From assembly GCA_964555355.1 (NCBI GenBank), contig CAZKRY010000005.1:248001-312000 (forward strand): a stretch of 64,000 nucleotides of DNA, in the 5' to 3' direction. Position 1 is the first letter of the stretch, and each line of letters begins with the position of its first letter. Position numbers and translations under genes: made by a program. The notes under the pieces are model-generated. The model saw only the letters and a program-made list of their open reading frames with translations. It had not been told where the DNA came from and made no database searches. The stretch comes from CAIKBL01 sp964555355 (GTDB lineage: Bacteria; Pseudomonadota; Gammaproteobacteria; Ga0077536). Of this stretch, positions 44,231 to 53,017 are shown one piece after another.

Positions 44231-45088
44231 ATGCCACGAGTAAAAGTTGCCGCGACTCAAATGGCCTGCAGTTGGGAGCGCGCCGCTAATCTGGCGAATG
44301 CGGAAGCATTGGTGCGCCGCGCGTGTCAGCAAGGCGCGCATGTGGTGTTACTGCAAGAGCTGTTTGAAACCCCATATTTTTGTAAGGACCAGGATCCGGC
44401 GTATTTCGCGCTTGCCCAGCCGCTCGACGACAACCCACTCATCGCGCACATGCGCGAACTTGCGGCGAACCTAGCGGTGGTGTTGCCCGTGAGCTTTTTT
44501 GAGCGCGCCGGCACGTCGTATTTCAATTCGCTCGCGATGATCGATGCCGATGGCACCCTGCTCGGCGTTTATCGCAAGTCGCACATTCCGCAAGGCCCGG
44601 GCTACGAAGAGAAATTTTATTTCGCGCCCGGCGACACCGGTTTCAAAGTGTGGCGCACGCGCGCCGGGGTGTTAGGGGTTGGCATCTGCTGGGACCAATG
44701 GTTTCCAGAAGCCGCCCGCGCGATGGCACTGATGGGTGCGGAAATCTTGTTGTATCCGACCGCCATTGGCTCAGAGCCGCACGATGCCAGTCTCGATTCG
44801 CAAGGCCATTGGCAACGCACGATGCAAGGCCACGCGGCAGCAAATGTCATGCCGCTGGTGGCGGCAAACCGGATTGGCATGGAACAAGGTGTTAGCTGCG
44901 CGCTGACTTTCTATGGCAGTTCTTTTATCGCCGGCCAGACGGGTGAAATCATCACGCAGGCCGGGCGTAATGAAGAAGCCGTCTTATTCGCTGAATTCGA
45001 TTTGGATGCGATTGCGGCGCAACGTGCGGCATGGGGGGTGTTTCGCGATCGGCGGCCGGATCTCTACGCACCACTGCTCGGACGATGA
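44231..45088 (+). CDS. aguB: N-carbamoylputrescine amidohydrolase
   Basis: 285 residues. Nitrilase-superfamily triad Glu43 (LLQELFETPYF), Lys116 (YRKSHIPQGPGYEEKFYF) and Cys153 (GICWDQWFPEAAR). The lengthened CWDQWFPEAARAMALMGAE region and the GSEPHDASLDSQGHW segment are hallmarks of the AguB/plant CPA group. It converts N-carbamoylputrescine to putrescine, CO2 and ammonia. The partner enzyme AguA lies 3.2 kb downstream on the same strand, with two minus-strand amine genes between. Confidence 0.92.
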   Translation: MPRVKVAATQMACSWERAANLANAEALVRRACQQGAHVVLLQELFETPYFCKDQDPAYFALAQPLDDNPLIAHMRELAANLAVVLPVSFFERAGTSYFNSLAMIDADGTLLGVYRKSHIPQGPGYEEKFYFAPGDTGFKVWRTRAGVLGVGICWDQWFPEAARAMALMGAEILLYPTAIGSEPHDASLDSQGHWQRTMQGHAAANVMPLVAANRIGMEQGVSCALTFYGSSFIAGQTGEIITQAGRNEEAVLFAEFDLDAIAAQRAAWGVFRDRRPDLYAPLLGR

Positions 45089-45149
45089 GCCGCGGATGCA
45101 AGCGCATGTGCTTTTCTCGCGTGCGGTACCTGCGTGCGAGTACGTTTTC

Positions 45150-45260
45150 CTCTCCCTCTCCCGCACACGAGAGTGCAGAGTGAGGGTCTTCATGCAGTGC
45201 CCGTCGATACGCTGCCCCTCACCCGGCGCTACGCGCCGGCCTCTCCCGGTGGGAGAGGCG
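45150..45260. repeat. Bipartite REP-like element, copy 2
   Basis: A worn left palindrome (CTCTCCCGCACACGAGAG), a GTGAGGGTCTT link, CCCCTCACCCGGCGCTACGC and the right palindrome CCTCTCCCGGTGGGAGAGG. An extra right-half copy (CTCTCTTCCGCTGGGAGAGG) follows at about 45286-45306. It sits between the convergent aguB and glutamine-synthetase-like genes. Confidence 0.85.
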
Positions 45261-45341
45261 AATAGATTAAGCGTCCGTTGATAAACTCTCTTCCGCTGGG
45301 AGAGGTGAATTCAGTGCGCGCGTCGTAACACGGGCCGCGCC

Positions 45342-46700
45342 TCACACCATCTGCAAATACCAGTCATAATCCTGGGTCGTAATTTCACTCATAAAACGCG
45401 CGAGCTCAGAACGTTTCACCGCGCAAAATACTTCGACAAACCGCTCACCGAAATACTCACGAATGAACGGCGATTCGGCGCAATGTTCGATGGCATCGTG
45501 CCAATGCTGGGGCAGCGAGGGCGCACCGGCACGATAGCCATCGCCGGTCACCGGGGGGCCAGGATCGAGATGATATTTAAGCCCGTGATGCACGCCGGCG
45601 AGTACCGCCGCGGCGGCGAGGTACGCATTGGCGTCGGCGCCCGCGATCCGATGCTCAATATGCCGCGTTGACGCGGGACCGGTCGGCACGCGCAAGGAGA
45701 CCGTCCGATTATTCACCCCCCAAGTCGGTGCCACCGGCGCGTATGTGTTAGCGCTAAAGCGCCGATAGGAATTCGCATGGGGCGCGAACATCAACATGGC
45801 GTCCGCAGCGGTTTTGGCCATGCCGCCGATCGCATGGCGAAGCACCGGCGTACCCGCCGGATCCTCGGCGGCAAAGACATTGTTGCCGGCGTGATCAAGC
45901 AAGCTCAAGTGCAAATGCATGCCGGAGCCGGCGTATCCACCGTACGGTTTCGCCATGAAACACGCGAGCAATCCGTGTTTGGCCGCAACGCCTTTAACTA
46001 ATCGACGGTACATCGCAGCCTCATCCAGCGCGCGCAGCGTATCCGAGCGATGGGTTAGCGTAATTTCCAATTGGCCGGGACCAAATTCCGAGATGGCGGT
46101 TTCCGCCGGCAAGCCTTGGATATCGCAGCAGCGGTAGAGATCATCAAAAAAAGTCTCGAGCGCTTCGACTTCTTCGATGCTATACACATGTGGATGTTTG
46201 CCGCGCGGAATGACCGGTCGCGGTGGACGCTCATGCACACTCGCGCCGTCGATCAAATAGAACTCAAGCTCGACCGCCATCACCGGCGTTAAGCCATCGT
46301 CCTTGAAGCGTTGCACGACGCGCGTTGCGGCGCGACGCGGATCGGCCACCGCCGCCGGCATGCCGGCTTCATCATCCAACATGACGAGTACCTGGGCCGT
46401 GGGCGTATTGAGCCACGGCGTGCGTACCAAGGTTCCCGGCACCGGAAACACCAGGCAGTCCATGTCCCCGACTTCCCACAAGAGGCCGGTGTTTTCGGCG
46501 TCATCTCCGTTCAACGTGAGCGCCGCGATCGAACTCGGCAGCGGGCGTCCGCGTTCGTACAACGCGGCAAGTTCCGACGGGCGTAGCGACTTGCCGCGCA
46601 ACACGCCATTGTTGTCGGTCAACATGATTTGGATATGCCGGATATCCGGATTCTTGGCGAGGAATTCGTGCGCTTCCTCTAACGCGGCGCGTTCGGCCAT
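45342..46700 (-). CDS. Glutamine-synthetase-like ligase (gamma-glutamylputrescine synthetase type)
   Basis: 452 residues, within the range of PuuA-type enzymes. The start lies after a GGCTCCTTATG-type stretch (AGGAG on the coding strand). Features: N-terminal beta-grasp with IQIMLTDNNGVLRGKSL, catalytic-domain AVELEFYLID, EFGPGQLEITL, GSGMHLHLSL, WGVNNRTVSLRVP and a C-terminal ITTQDYDWYLQMV typical of the PuuA group. It joins glutamate to a polyamine at ATP cost. The flanking aguA and aguB genes make putrescine, supporting this reading over an ammonia-fixing glutamine synthetase. An aminotransferase gene lies 91 bases upstream on the same strand. Confidence 0.85.
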   Translation of the reverse strand: MAERAALEEAHEFLAKNPDIRHIQIMLTDNNGVLRGKSLRPSELAALYERGRPLPSSIAALTLNGDDAENTGLLWEVGDMDCLVFPVPGTLVRTPWLNTPTAQVLVMLDDEAGMPAAVADPRRAATRVVQRFKDDGLTPVMAVELEFYLIDGASVHERPPRPVIPRGKHPHVYSIEEVEALETFFDDLYRCCDIQGLPAETAISEFGPGQLEITLTHRSDTLRALDEAAMYRRLVKGVAAKHGLLACFMAKPYGGYAGSGMHLHLSLLDHAGNNVFAAEDPAGTPVLRHAIGGMAKTAADAMLMFAPHANSYRRFSANTYAPVAPTWGVNNRTVSLRVPTGPASTRHIEHRIAGADANAYLAAAAVLAGVHHGLKYHLDPGPPVTGDGYRAGAPSLPQHWHDAIEHCAESPFIREYFGERFVEVFCAVKRSELARFMSEITTQDYDWYLQMV

Positions 46701-46791
46701 AAGGAGCCTCTTTCATGCTTACGGCACGCGCGATGGCGTACCTCGATTGAGAACTTGGGGTTAGCGGGTGGCCGCGCCACCCAGGACGGGA

Positions 46792-48177
46792 CTACACCGG
46801 CGGCGGTTGGGCGTCGCAGGTTTTGAGTTTGGCGACGAATTCTTCGATGAGCTGAGCCAGCCTATCGATGTCTTGGTCGCGGGTTGCGGGGCTAATCAGC
46901 ATCATTTGATGGAATGGTGTCACAACGACGCCGCGGTTAAGTAAAAACAAGTGTAACGCACTGCCAAGTGTGTGGTCGAAGGCTTGTTCGGCTTCGCGTC
47001 CCGTGCGCGGCGGCACGGCGGTGAATTGGAGTTCCAAGCGCGCGCCAACCCGTGTCACGGACCATGGGAGCGAGTGTTTAGCGATAGTCGCGCGCAGCGC
47101 GACGGTGAGCCGTGTCGCGCCTTCAAACATCCGGGCAAAGGCCGGTTCCGTCATGACCTCAGCAAGATTGGCGCGCAACGCGGCCAACTGCAGCGGATTA
47201 CCGGACAACGTCGTGCCGATACCGGTACGGCCGGGTCCTGCAGCGCGCCACGCCGCCGACATGGATTCCGATAGCGCCGCACTTACGCCATACACCGCGC
47301 AGGGCACGCCGCCGGCGATGGCTTTGCCGATGACGAGCGCATCGGGTGCAAGACCATGTTCGCGCGCATACCCGCCGACGCCGGAACTCAACGTATGGGT
47401 TTCATCCAGGATTAGAAGCGTGCCGTGGGCCGTCGTGCATGCGCGGACTTCTGCCAGATACCCAGCGTCCGGCAGCACCATGCCGATATTAGTCATCGTG
47501 GGTTCGCATAAGACGGCGGCGACATCACCCGGCGCGAGTGCCGCACGGAGTGCGGCGACATCATTAAATTCAATCACCCGAGTCGCGTCCGAACTCGCCA
47601 CGCTACCGACTAATCCCGGATGCGGGCGCGTTTGTCCGGCTTGCAGCCGGACTTGAGATTCATCGACCGCGCCGTGATAACACCCGTCGAACACCACGGT
47701 GATCTGCCGTTTGGTCGCGCCACGCGCCCAACGCAGTAAAAAACGATTGGCATCCGACGCCGTGGCAGTGACCTGCCAATGCGCCAGTCCAAAGCGTCGC
47801 GTTAATTCCTGTCCCACCCAGCCCGCATCGGCGGTCGGCAGCATCGTCGTCAAACCGCGCTCGGCTTGTTTGGCGATTGCGGCGGCAACGGCGGGCGGGG
47901 AGTGACCGAACATCGCACCGGTATCGCCCAAACAAAAATCCGCGTAACGCATGCCGTCGACGTCGAATAACGACGCGCCGCGCGCGTGGTCGATAAAGAG
48001 CGGAAAGGGTAAGGGCCAATCGGTCATCCAATGGAGCGGAACGCCGGCGAAAAAGTGTTCTCGGCAGGTCAATGCGAGTTCAGCCGAGCGCGGATGGAGC
48101 GCGGCGTACCGCGTAGTTTCTTCGCGCAATATGACGGCGCCAGGCGTTCGCTCGTTTGTCGCCGCGGTGTTTCGCAT
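46792..48177 (-). CDS. Class III aminotransferase, HemL-like subgroup
   Basis: 461 residues from the ATG at 48177; the frame reaches a TTG at 48213. PLP-dependent fold: LLILDETHTL, Lys285 in VIGKAIAGG for the internal aldimine, and GIGTTLSGNPLQLAAL. The sequence is nearest to glutamate-1-semialdehyde-like aminotransferases of uncertain substrate, not to PuuE/GabT. Its place between PuuA-like and AguA genes suggests a role in handling a putrescine-derived or other omega-amino compound. A ribosome site AGGTG is 12 bases before the chosen ATG, which is rather distant. Divergent from aguA by about 150 bases. Confidence 0.83.
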   Translation of the reverse strand: MRNTAATNERTPGAVILREETTRYAALHPRSAELALTCREHFFAGVPLHWMTDWPLPFPLFIDHARGASLFDVDGMRYADFCLGDTGAMFGHSPPAVAAAIAKQAERGLTTMLPTADAGWVGQELTRRFGLAHWQVTATASDANRFLLRWARGATKRQITVVFDGCYHGAVDESQVRLQAGQTRPHPGLVGSVASSDATRVIEFNDVAALRAALAPGDVAAVLCEPTMTNIGMVLPDAGYLAEVRACTTAHGTLLILDETHTLSSGVGGYAREHGLAPDALVIGKAIAGGVPCAVYGVSAALSESMSAAWRAAGPGRTGIGTTLSGNPLQLAALRANLAEVMTEPAFARMFEGATRLTVALRATIAKHSLPWSVTRVGARLELQFTAVPPRTGREAEQAFDHTLGSALHLFLLNRGVVVTPFHQMMLISPATRDQDIDRLAQLIEEFVAKLKTCDAQPPPV

Positions 48178-48325
48178 AGGCCCATGTTCACCTGAGATGG
48201 AACCCCTATTCAAGCGACGCCCTTAAACACCAAGCGGATGGTTTTTTACCGGCGGTGGCCGCAAAATCCCGCGAAAGCTTCCGGATAGATCGCGCCATGG
48301 ACGAATTCTTAAGCCTCGACATTTT

Positions 48326-49417
48326 ATGACGCACACGCTTAACACCCCGCGCGCCGACGGCTTCGCGATGCCACCCGAATGGGCGTGGCACGCTGAATGT
48401 TGGATGGCGTGGCCGGAGCGACCGGACAATTGGCGGCGTCACGCACAACCGGCACAGCAGGCGTTCGCCACGGTGGCGAATACGATTGCCGAATATGAGC
48501 CCGTCACGGTGTGCGTATCCTTCGCGCAATTCGGAACCGCGCGACGTTTGTTGGACCCCGTTGTGCGCGTGGTCGAGATGACCACCAACGATGCCTGGAT
48601 GCGCGACATCGGGCCGACCTTCGTGCGCAACGTAGCGGGCGAGGTACGTGCGGTCGATTGGGTATTTAATGCCTGGGGTGGGTTAAACGGCGGCTTATAC
48701 GCACCGTGGGATGCAGATGATTTGGTCGCGCGAAAGATTGCCGAGCTTGTCCGAGCGCCGCGTTATCGCGCGCCGCTGATACTCGAAGGCGGCGCGATTC
48801 ACGTCGATGGTGAGGGCACCTGCCTCACCACTGAGCAATGCCTGCTAAATCCCAATCGCAACCCCAACTTAACCCGCACTCAGATTGAAACGTTGCTAGG
48901 CGAATACCTCGGGGTGGAAAAAGTACTGTGGCTAGGAGAAGGCGTGTACCTCGATGAAACCGACGGGCATGTCGACAACCTTTGCTGCTTTTTGCGACCT
49001 GGCGTGGTGGCTTTGACCTGGTGTGAGGACCCGGCCGATCCGCAGCATGCGATATCGCAAGATGCGTTGGCCCGCTTGAGCACGATGTGGGACGCGCGCA
49101 AGCGGCCGCTTGAGGTCATCAAACTTCCGCAGCCGCGAACGCCGCTAACCGTGACTGCGGCGGAAGCCGTCGAAGTGGAAGCGAGACCAGGCAGCCAACC
49201 GCGCCTCGCGGGAACCCGCATGGCGGCATCTTATGTCAATTTTTTGGTGGTGAACGGGGCGGTAATATTGCCCACTTTTGATGATCCCCATGATGCCCCG
49301 GCCCGTGAGATACTGGCCGCGCAGTTTCCTGGCCGCGCCATCCGTTCGGTGCCGGGTCGCGAAATACTGCTGGGCGGTGGCAATGTCCATTGCATCACAC
49401 AACAACAACCGGCCTAG
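48326..49417 (+). CDS. aguA: Agmatine deiminase
   Basis: 363 residues. Guanidine-group-modifying fold with the early MPPEWAWHAECWMAWPERPDNW, TTNDAWMRDIGPTF, the His/Asp pair in YLDETDGHVDNL, and the nucleophilic Cys356 in GGGNVHCITQQ at the very end. It turns agmatine into N-carbamoylputrescine and ammonia, the substrate of AguB at 44231. No arginine decarboxylase gene is in the window, so agmatine must come from outside or from another locus. Confidence 0.93.
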   Translation: MTHTLNTPRADGFAMPPEWAWHAECWMAWPERPDNWRRHAQPAQQAFATVANTIAEYEPVTVCVSFAQFGTARRLLDPVVRVVEMTTNDAWMRDIGPTFVRNVAGEVRAVDWVFNAWGGLNGGLYAPWDADDLVARKIAELVRAPRYRAPLILEGGAIHVDGEGTCLTTEQCLLNPNRNPNLTRTQIETLLGEYLGVEKVLWLGEGVYLDETDGHVDNLCCFLRPGVVALTWCEDPADPQHAISQDALARLSTMWDARKRPLEVIKLPQPRTPLTVTAAEAVEVEARPGSQPRLAGTRMAASYVNFLVVNGAVILPTFDDPHDAPAREILAAQFPGRAIRSVPGREILLGGGNVHCITQQQPA

Positions 49418-49453
49418 CCGGGCAGTCACTACCATCCCTGAGTCGCACACCAC

Positions 49454-50638
49454 ATGGAACGCATTAAAGACGCCCTGGAGCAAGCGCGCCGCGCCCGCGA
49501 AAAAGCGATACTGGAAAGTACGCTGAACGAAGTTCGCACCGGCGGGAGCGCGGATGTCAATGATTTAATCGATGCTCGGCGTATTCGCGAGCGCACACCG
49601 TTCAACAAACTGAGTGCGGGAGATCAGCAACGGTTGATCGCGGCCGGTGAAGTGCGCCGCTTCGATTCCGCGGCCGTTGTGTTTCAGGCCGGCGAAGCGG
49701 ACGAATGCCTGCATTACTTGCTGGAAGGCGCGGTCAGCATCGCGAGTGATTCCAGCGCGCCCCAAACGCTGTATGCGTATCAGGATGCCGCTTTGATGCC
49801 GCTCGATGACGCCGGTACCAAGACCCACACGGTACGCGCGGTCATTCCCTCGCGCGTGTTTCGCATCAATGCAACGACGCTCGCGGCCATGGCCGACGTG
49901 GCGGCGCCCACGGCCCCTAGCGCACCACCGCCGGCCGAACCCGAGATCCCGCGTGAGCTCTACACGCAAACGTACTCGGGCGACCAGCTCGCGCAATTGG
50001 TCGAGCAATTGCACGCTGATCGCGCGCACCTCGCTGCGGGCAATGGGGAGGTACCAAAGCCAACCGGGAACCTGGATGAAGTGCGCTTCGGAGAAAACAC
50101 GCTGGGCGTGAAACTCGAAGTGCCGGCGACGAGTATCAACGATTTCGACGTGCAAACACTGAACAATAACGACACTGCACCCACCGCTAGCTTACCGTCG
50201 CGCGAAGAAATCAACGACGAGATCGGCCGCTTCATGCGTGCACTCGAAGGGCGCTTCCGGCGTTACGTGTTGGAAGTCCGCGCGGAAGAACGGCGCCGCG
50301 CGCAGGCGCAGTTACAAACTCATGCGAAGCGCTTACAAGCGCTCGCCGAGCAACAACTCCGCACCAAAGTTGAAACGATCCGCGAGCGTTACCAGACCGC
50401 GTTGCTGGCGCGCGAGAAAAAACTTCGCGAGCGCTATGAGCACTTAATCGCGATGGCCAACAAAGTCACCCGCCAGAAAGCCGCCATCTATCAAGCGCGC
50501 CGGCAACTGGAAGACAAGCTACGGTTGGCCGAGCAAGTGCACAATGAACTCGCGCAGATTGGATTGACCGTGACGCGGCAGTTAAACGATCTGGAAGGCA
50601 TGATCCCGGATGAAGAAGGGGCGAAGGCCGAAGATTAG
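49454..50638 (+). CDS. cNMP-like domain and long coiled-coil protein
   Basis: 394 residues, 36 bases after aguA. Starts with a short charged helix (1-30), then a degenerate cNMP-binding fold (about 45-140) lacking the GE...RxA phosphate cassette, an Ala/Pro linker (about 153-166), an Asn/Thr-rich linker and a long Arg/Glu/Gln-rich coiled coil (about 245-385). No membrane segment or catalytic motif. The plan mirrors the C-terminal part of the protein at 33440, which also ends in a coiled coil behind cNMP domains. Probably a cytoplasmic scaffold; nucleotide binding is doubtful. Confidence 0.75.
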   Translation: MERIKDALEQARRAREKAILESTLNEVRTGGSADVNDLIDARRIRERTPFNKLSAGDQQRLIAAGEVRRFDSAAVVFQAGEADECLHYLLEGAVSIASDSSAPQTLYAYQDAALMPLDDAGTKTHTVRAVIPSRVFRINATTLAAMADVAAPTAPSAPPPAEPEIPRELYTQTYSGDQLAQLVEQLHADRAHLAAGNGEVPKPTGNLDEVRFGENTLGVKLEVPATSINDFDVQTLNNNDTAPTASLPSREEINDEIGRFMRALEGRFRRYVLEVRAEERRRAQAQLQTHAKRLQALAEQQLRTKVETIRERYQTALLAREKKLRERYEHLIAMANKVTRQKAAIYQARRQLEDKLRLAEQVHNELAQIGLTVTRQLNDLEGMIPDEEGAKAED

Positions 50639-50724
50639 GGATTATTTCACGGCACTCCTTCTAGGTTGCGGAGGCGCAACAGCCGATAACCCTCTCCCGC
50701 GCGATAGAGAGCGCAATTTGATAA

Positions 50725-50830
50725 CCCTCTCCCGCTCGCGGGAGAGGGCAGGGTGAGGGTCTTTAAGCCGCGCGAATAGACGCGCTGCCCCTCACCCGGC
50801 GCTACGCGCCGGCCTCTCCCGGTGGGAGAG
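50725..50830. repeat. Bipartite REP-like element, copy 3
   Basis: Left palindrome CCCTCTCCCGCTCGCGGGAG, link GGCAGGGTGAGGGTCTTTAA, CCCCTCACCCGGCGCTACGC, right palindrome CCTCTCCCGGTGGGAGAGG. The best preserved of the three full copies; a partial left half precedes it (50690-50710). The rest of 50639-50994 has no gene; a GTCGCGGACAGCCGATTTCG and GCGGACAGACGGTTTCGTG pair at about 50863-50914 is a diverged direct repeat. Confidence 0.88.
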
Positions 50831-50956
50831 GCGAAAGCGTCCCGCTTAACGGCAGCTGTTTGTCGCGGACAGCCGATTTCGTGCGCATATTTTCCCGCGG
50901 ACAGACGGTTTCGTGTGAGCTACCTCCTCTGCCAGCGAGCGGGCTATTTCGGATTA

Positions 50957-50993
50957 CCCCCTCCCGCTCGCGAGAGGGCAGGGTGAGGGTCTT
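50957..50993. repeat. Half REP-like element abutting CaiB stop
   Basis: CCCCTCCCGCTCGCGAGAGG palindrome plus GGTGAGGGTCTT tail, ending two bases before the CoA-transferase stop codon, so it would form a hairpin right behind that gene. Confidence 0.82.
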
Positions 50994-50994
50994 C

Positions 50995-52209
50995 TTAAAT
51001 CACCTTCGCCGCCTTCAACGCCGAAATCTGCTCCGGCGATAAATTCAACACCGACGAATACACCTCATTGTTATACGAGCCAAGCGCCGGACCGGGCCAA
51101 TCCGTACCGCCTGGCGTATCGTTCAAGCGCGGCACGATGGCCGGAATTTTGAGCGACTCGCCGTTCACCATTTTTATTTCTTCAAATAACCCGCGTGCCT
51201 GGTACTGCGGATCGTTGACCATGTCGACGACGCTGTAGATGGGCCCGGCCGCAACGCCGGCTTCTTCAAGCTTGGTAAGCACCTCGGCCTGCGTCATCGA
51301 CCCCGTCCATTGACCGATGAGCCCATCGAGCTCCGCCTGGTGCTCGACGCGATTCATGTTTTCTTTGAATTTCGGATCGCTCGCCAAGCCGGGCTTACCC
51401 ATCAAGTCACACATGCGTTGGAACATCGGATTGGTGTTGGCGCCGATGATGATGGTCTTGCCGTCTTTCGTCGGATAAATGTTCGACGGCACGATGCCCG
51501 TAAGGGTAGAGCCCGACATTTCGCGCACGACGCCGGCGCCGTCGTACTCCGGCACTACGGCTTCCATCAAGTTGTACACCGCTTCGAAAATCGCCACATC
51601 GACGACTTGGCCCTTGCCCTGGGTCACGCGATCACGGCTGATGTAGGCGAGCAACACGCCCATCGCGGCATGAATGCCGGCGAGTGTGTCGCCGATACTT
51701 AAGTTTGGACGCACCGATGGTTGCCCGGGAAAACCGTTGACGTAACGGAACCCGCCAAAGCCCTCACACACGGAGGCAAAACCCGGGCGCGGGGAGTACG
51801 GACCGGTCTGGCCATAACCCGAAACGCGGGTGTAAATGAGACCGGGGTTCGATTGCTTGAAGTCCTCAGGCCCTAGCTCCCACTTCTCCATCGTGCCCGG
51901 GCGAAAGTTTTCGATGAACACATCGGACTTGTTGATGAGATCGCGCATCATCGCGCGACCTTGGTCCTGGCGCAGATCGAGCGTCACGCATTTCTTATTG
52001 CGCGCGAGGCTATACCACCACAGCGCAACATCGTCCTTGACTACCCGCCAGCGCCGGATCGGATCACCGCCCTCCGGCGGCTCCACTTTGATGACCTCGG
52101 CCCCGTAATAACCCAGGATGGTGGCGGCAAACGGGCCTGCCATCAGCTGCCCGGCCTCAATAACGCGTAAACCTTCAAGCGGGCGCGCGCGACGTGTCGC
52201 GGAATTCAT
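50995..52209 (-). CDS. CaiB/BaiF-type (class III) CoA transferase
   Basis: 404 residues. Family motifs: RPLEGLRVIEAGQLMAGPF (9-27), AEVIKVEPPEGGDPIRRW, SLARNKKCVTLDL, VSGYGQTGPY and the catalytic Asp174 in SIGDTLAGIHA. Moves CoA between carboxylic acids, so it is an alternative to ATP-driven acid activation. No operon partner: a REP-like hairpin follows and ATGGATGTCC-type repeats lie upstream. Fits with the ligase, thiolase and acyl-CoA-dehydrogenase-like genes as part of an acid breakdown capacity, though they are dispersed. Confidence 0.9.
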   Translation of the reverse strand: MNSATRRARPLEGLRVIEAGQLMAGPFAATILGYYGAEVIKVEPPEGGDPIRRWRVVKDDVALWWYSLARNKKCVTLDLRQDQGRAMMRDLINKSDVFIENFRPGTMEKWELGPEDFKQSNPGLIYTRVSGYGQTGPYSPRPGFASVCEGFGGFRYVNGFPGQPSVRPNLSIGDTLAGIHAAMGVLLAYISRDRVTQGKGQVVDVAIFEAVYNLMEAVVPEYDGAGVVREMSGSTLTGIVPSNIYPTKDGKTIIIGANTNPMFQRMCDLMGKPGLASDPKFKENMNRVEHQAELDGLIGQWTGSMTQAEVLTKLEEAGVAAGPIYSVVDMVNDPQYQARGLFEEIKMVNGESLKIPAIVPRLNDTPGGTDWPGPALGSYNNEVYSSVLNLSPEQISALKAAKVI

Positions 52210-52230
52210 CGTCGATTCCTCTTAAAAAAT

Positions 52231-52398
52231 GATGGATGTCCTATTTTGAAGCCTAAAAGGATGGGTGTCCTGTGTTTTTTTGCGTGATCATGGCGCTTTA
52301 GTCTTCGGTAGATTGGGGTAAGCGCAGCGCACCCCAACACCACGCTTTCAGTTCAGCAGGACATACAGCCGAAAAAAAACCCCAAAACATGGGTGTCC
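52231..52398. repeat. ATGGGTGTCC-type short repeats, left edge of accessory patch
   Basis: GATGGATGTCC at 52231-52241, ATGGGTGTCC at 52261-52270 and 52389-52398, each followed by TAAG/TATTTT/TGTGTTTT; a variant TGGGTGTCCG is at 52921. The copy at 52389 ends in the first base of the VanZ stop codon. The word also clusters at 32553-32710. Confidence 0.75.
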
Positions 52399-52796
52399 TA
52401 AGAATCTGCTGGCATTTCCGTCTTGGCGCGATCAAAAAACGGAAAACGAGACGGCGTTGCGCGCAACGCATAAAAACCGATAACGATTCCTACGCTATTG
52501 GCCAAGACATCCCAAGCCGACATCGAACGCTCAGGCGTCAAGCCTTGCAAACCCTCAAGGGTGATTCCGAGTAGCAACAATCCAAGCGCCCATCGCCAAC
52601 GGTAGTGCCGCTCATTCGCAACGCTGTTCCACCACATCAGCAGGCCATAGGCCGCCCCATGAAAAAACTTGTCAGCATGCGGAATGCCGGACTCCATCAG
52701 TTGGGGCGGCGGAAGCAAGCACAGCACACACAGACTTGCGATGCCGAGCCAGCCGAGTCGGCGCCACGCGGCACGATCAATGACAGGAGTATCCAT
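52398..52796 (-). CDS. VanZ-like family membrane protein
   Basis: 132 residues from the ATG at 52796; the frame extends to a TTG at 52832. Four membrane segments. Matches the VanZ/teicoplanin-resistance-like family: PHADKFFHGAAYGLLMWW, then the GITLEGLQGLTPERSMSAWDVLANSVG segment spread over residues about 76-102, which is the family signature. Such proteins are common in Gram-negatives, where the role is unknown; resistance should not be assumed. Confidence 0.82.
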   Translation of the reverse strand: MDTPVIDRAAWRRLGWLGIASLCVLCLLPPPQLMESGIPHADKFFHGAAYGLLMWWNSVANERHYRWRWALGLLLLGITLEGLQGLTPERSMSAWDVLANSVGIVIGFYALRATPSRFPFFDRAKTEMPADS

Positions 52797-53017
52797 TGCG
52801 CCGATTGAAGCATTCGAATCGAAAGCCTTCAATCGGGGACTATGTTCGCTCAGCGAAGTCTTGCAAGGGTTGGGAGATCGACCGAACAGGTGTCAGTTAA
52901 CCTTTACCGTCATGATCCTGTGGGTGTCCGCGGTTAGCTTTTGCCTCACCTCTCACCCGCGACGCTAGGCTTTCATCGGAACCTGTCAACGGGGGTGCCG
53001 GATTACACTTTTTTCCA

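Noticed and set aside
52398..52796. Glycopeptide resistance gene
   Set aside because: VanZ-like proteins are common in Gram-negative genomes; no other van genes are present.
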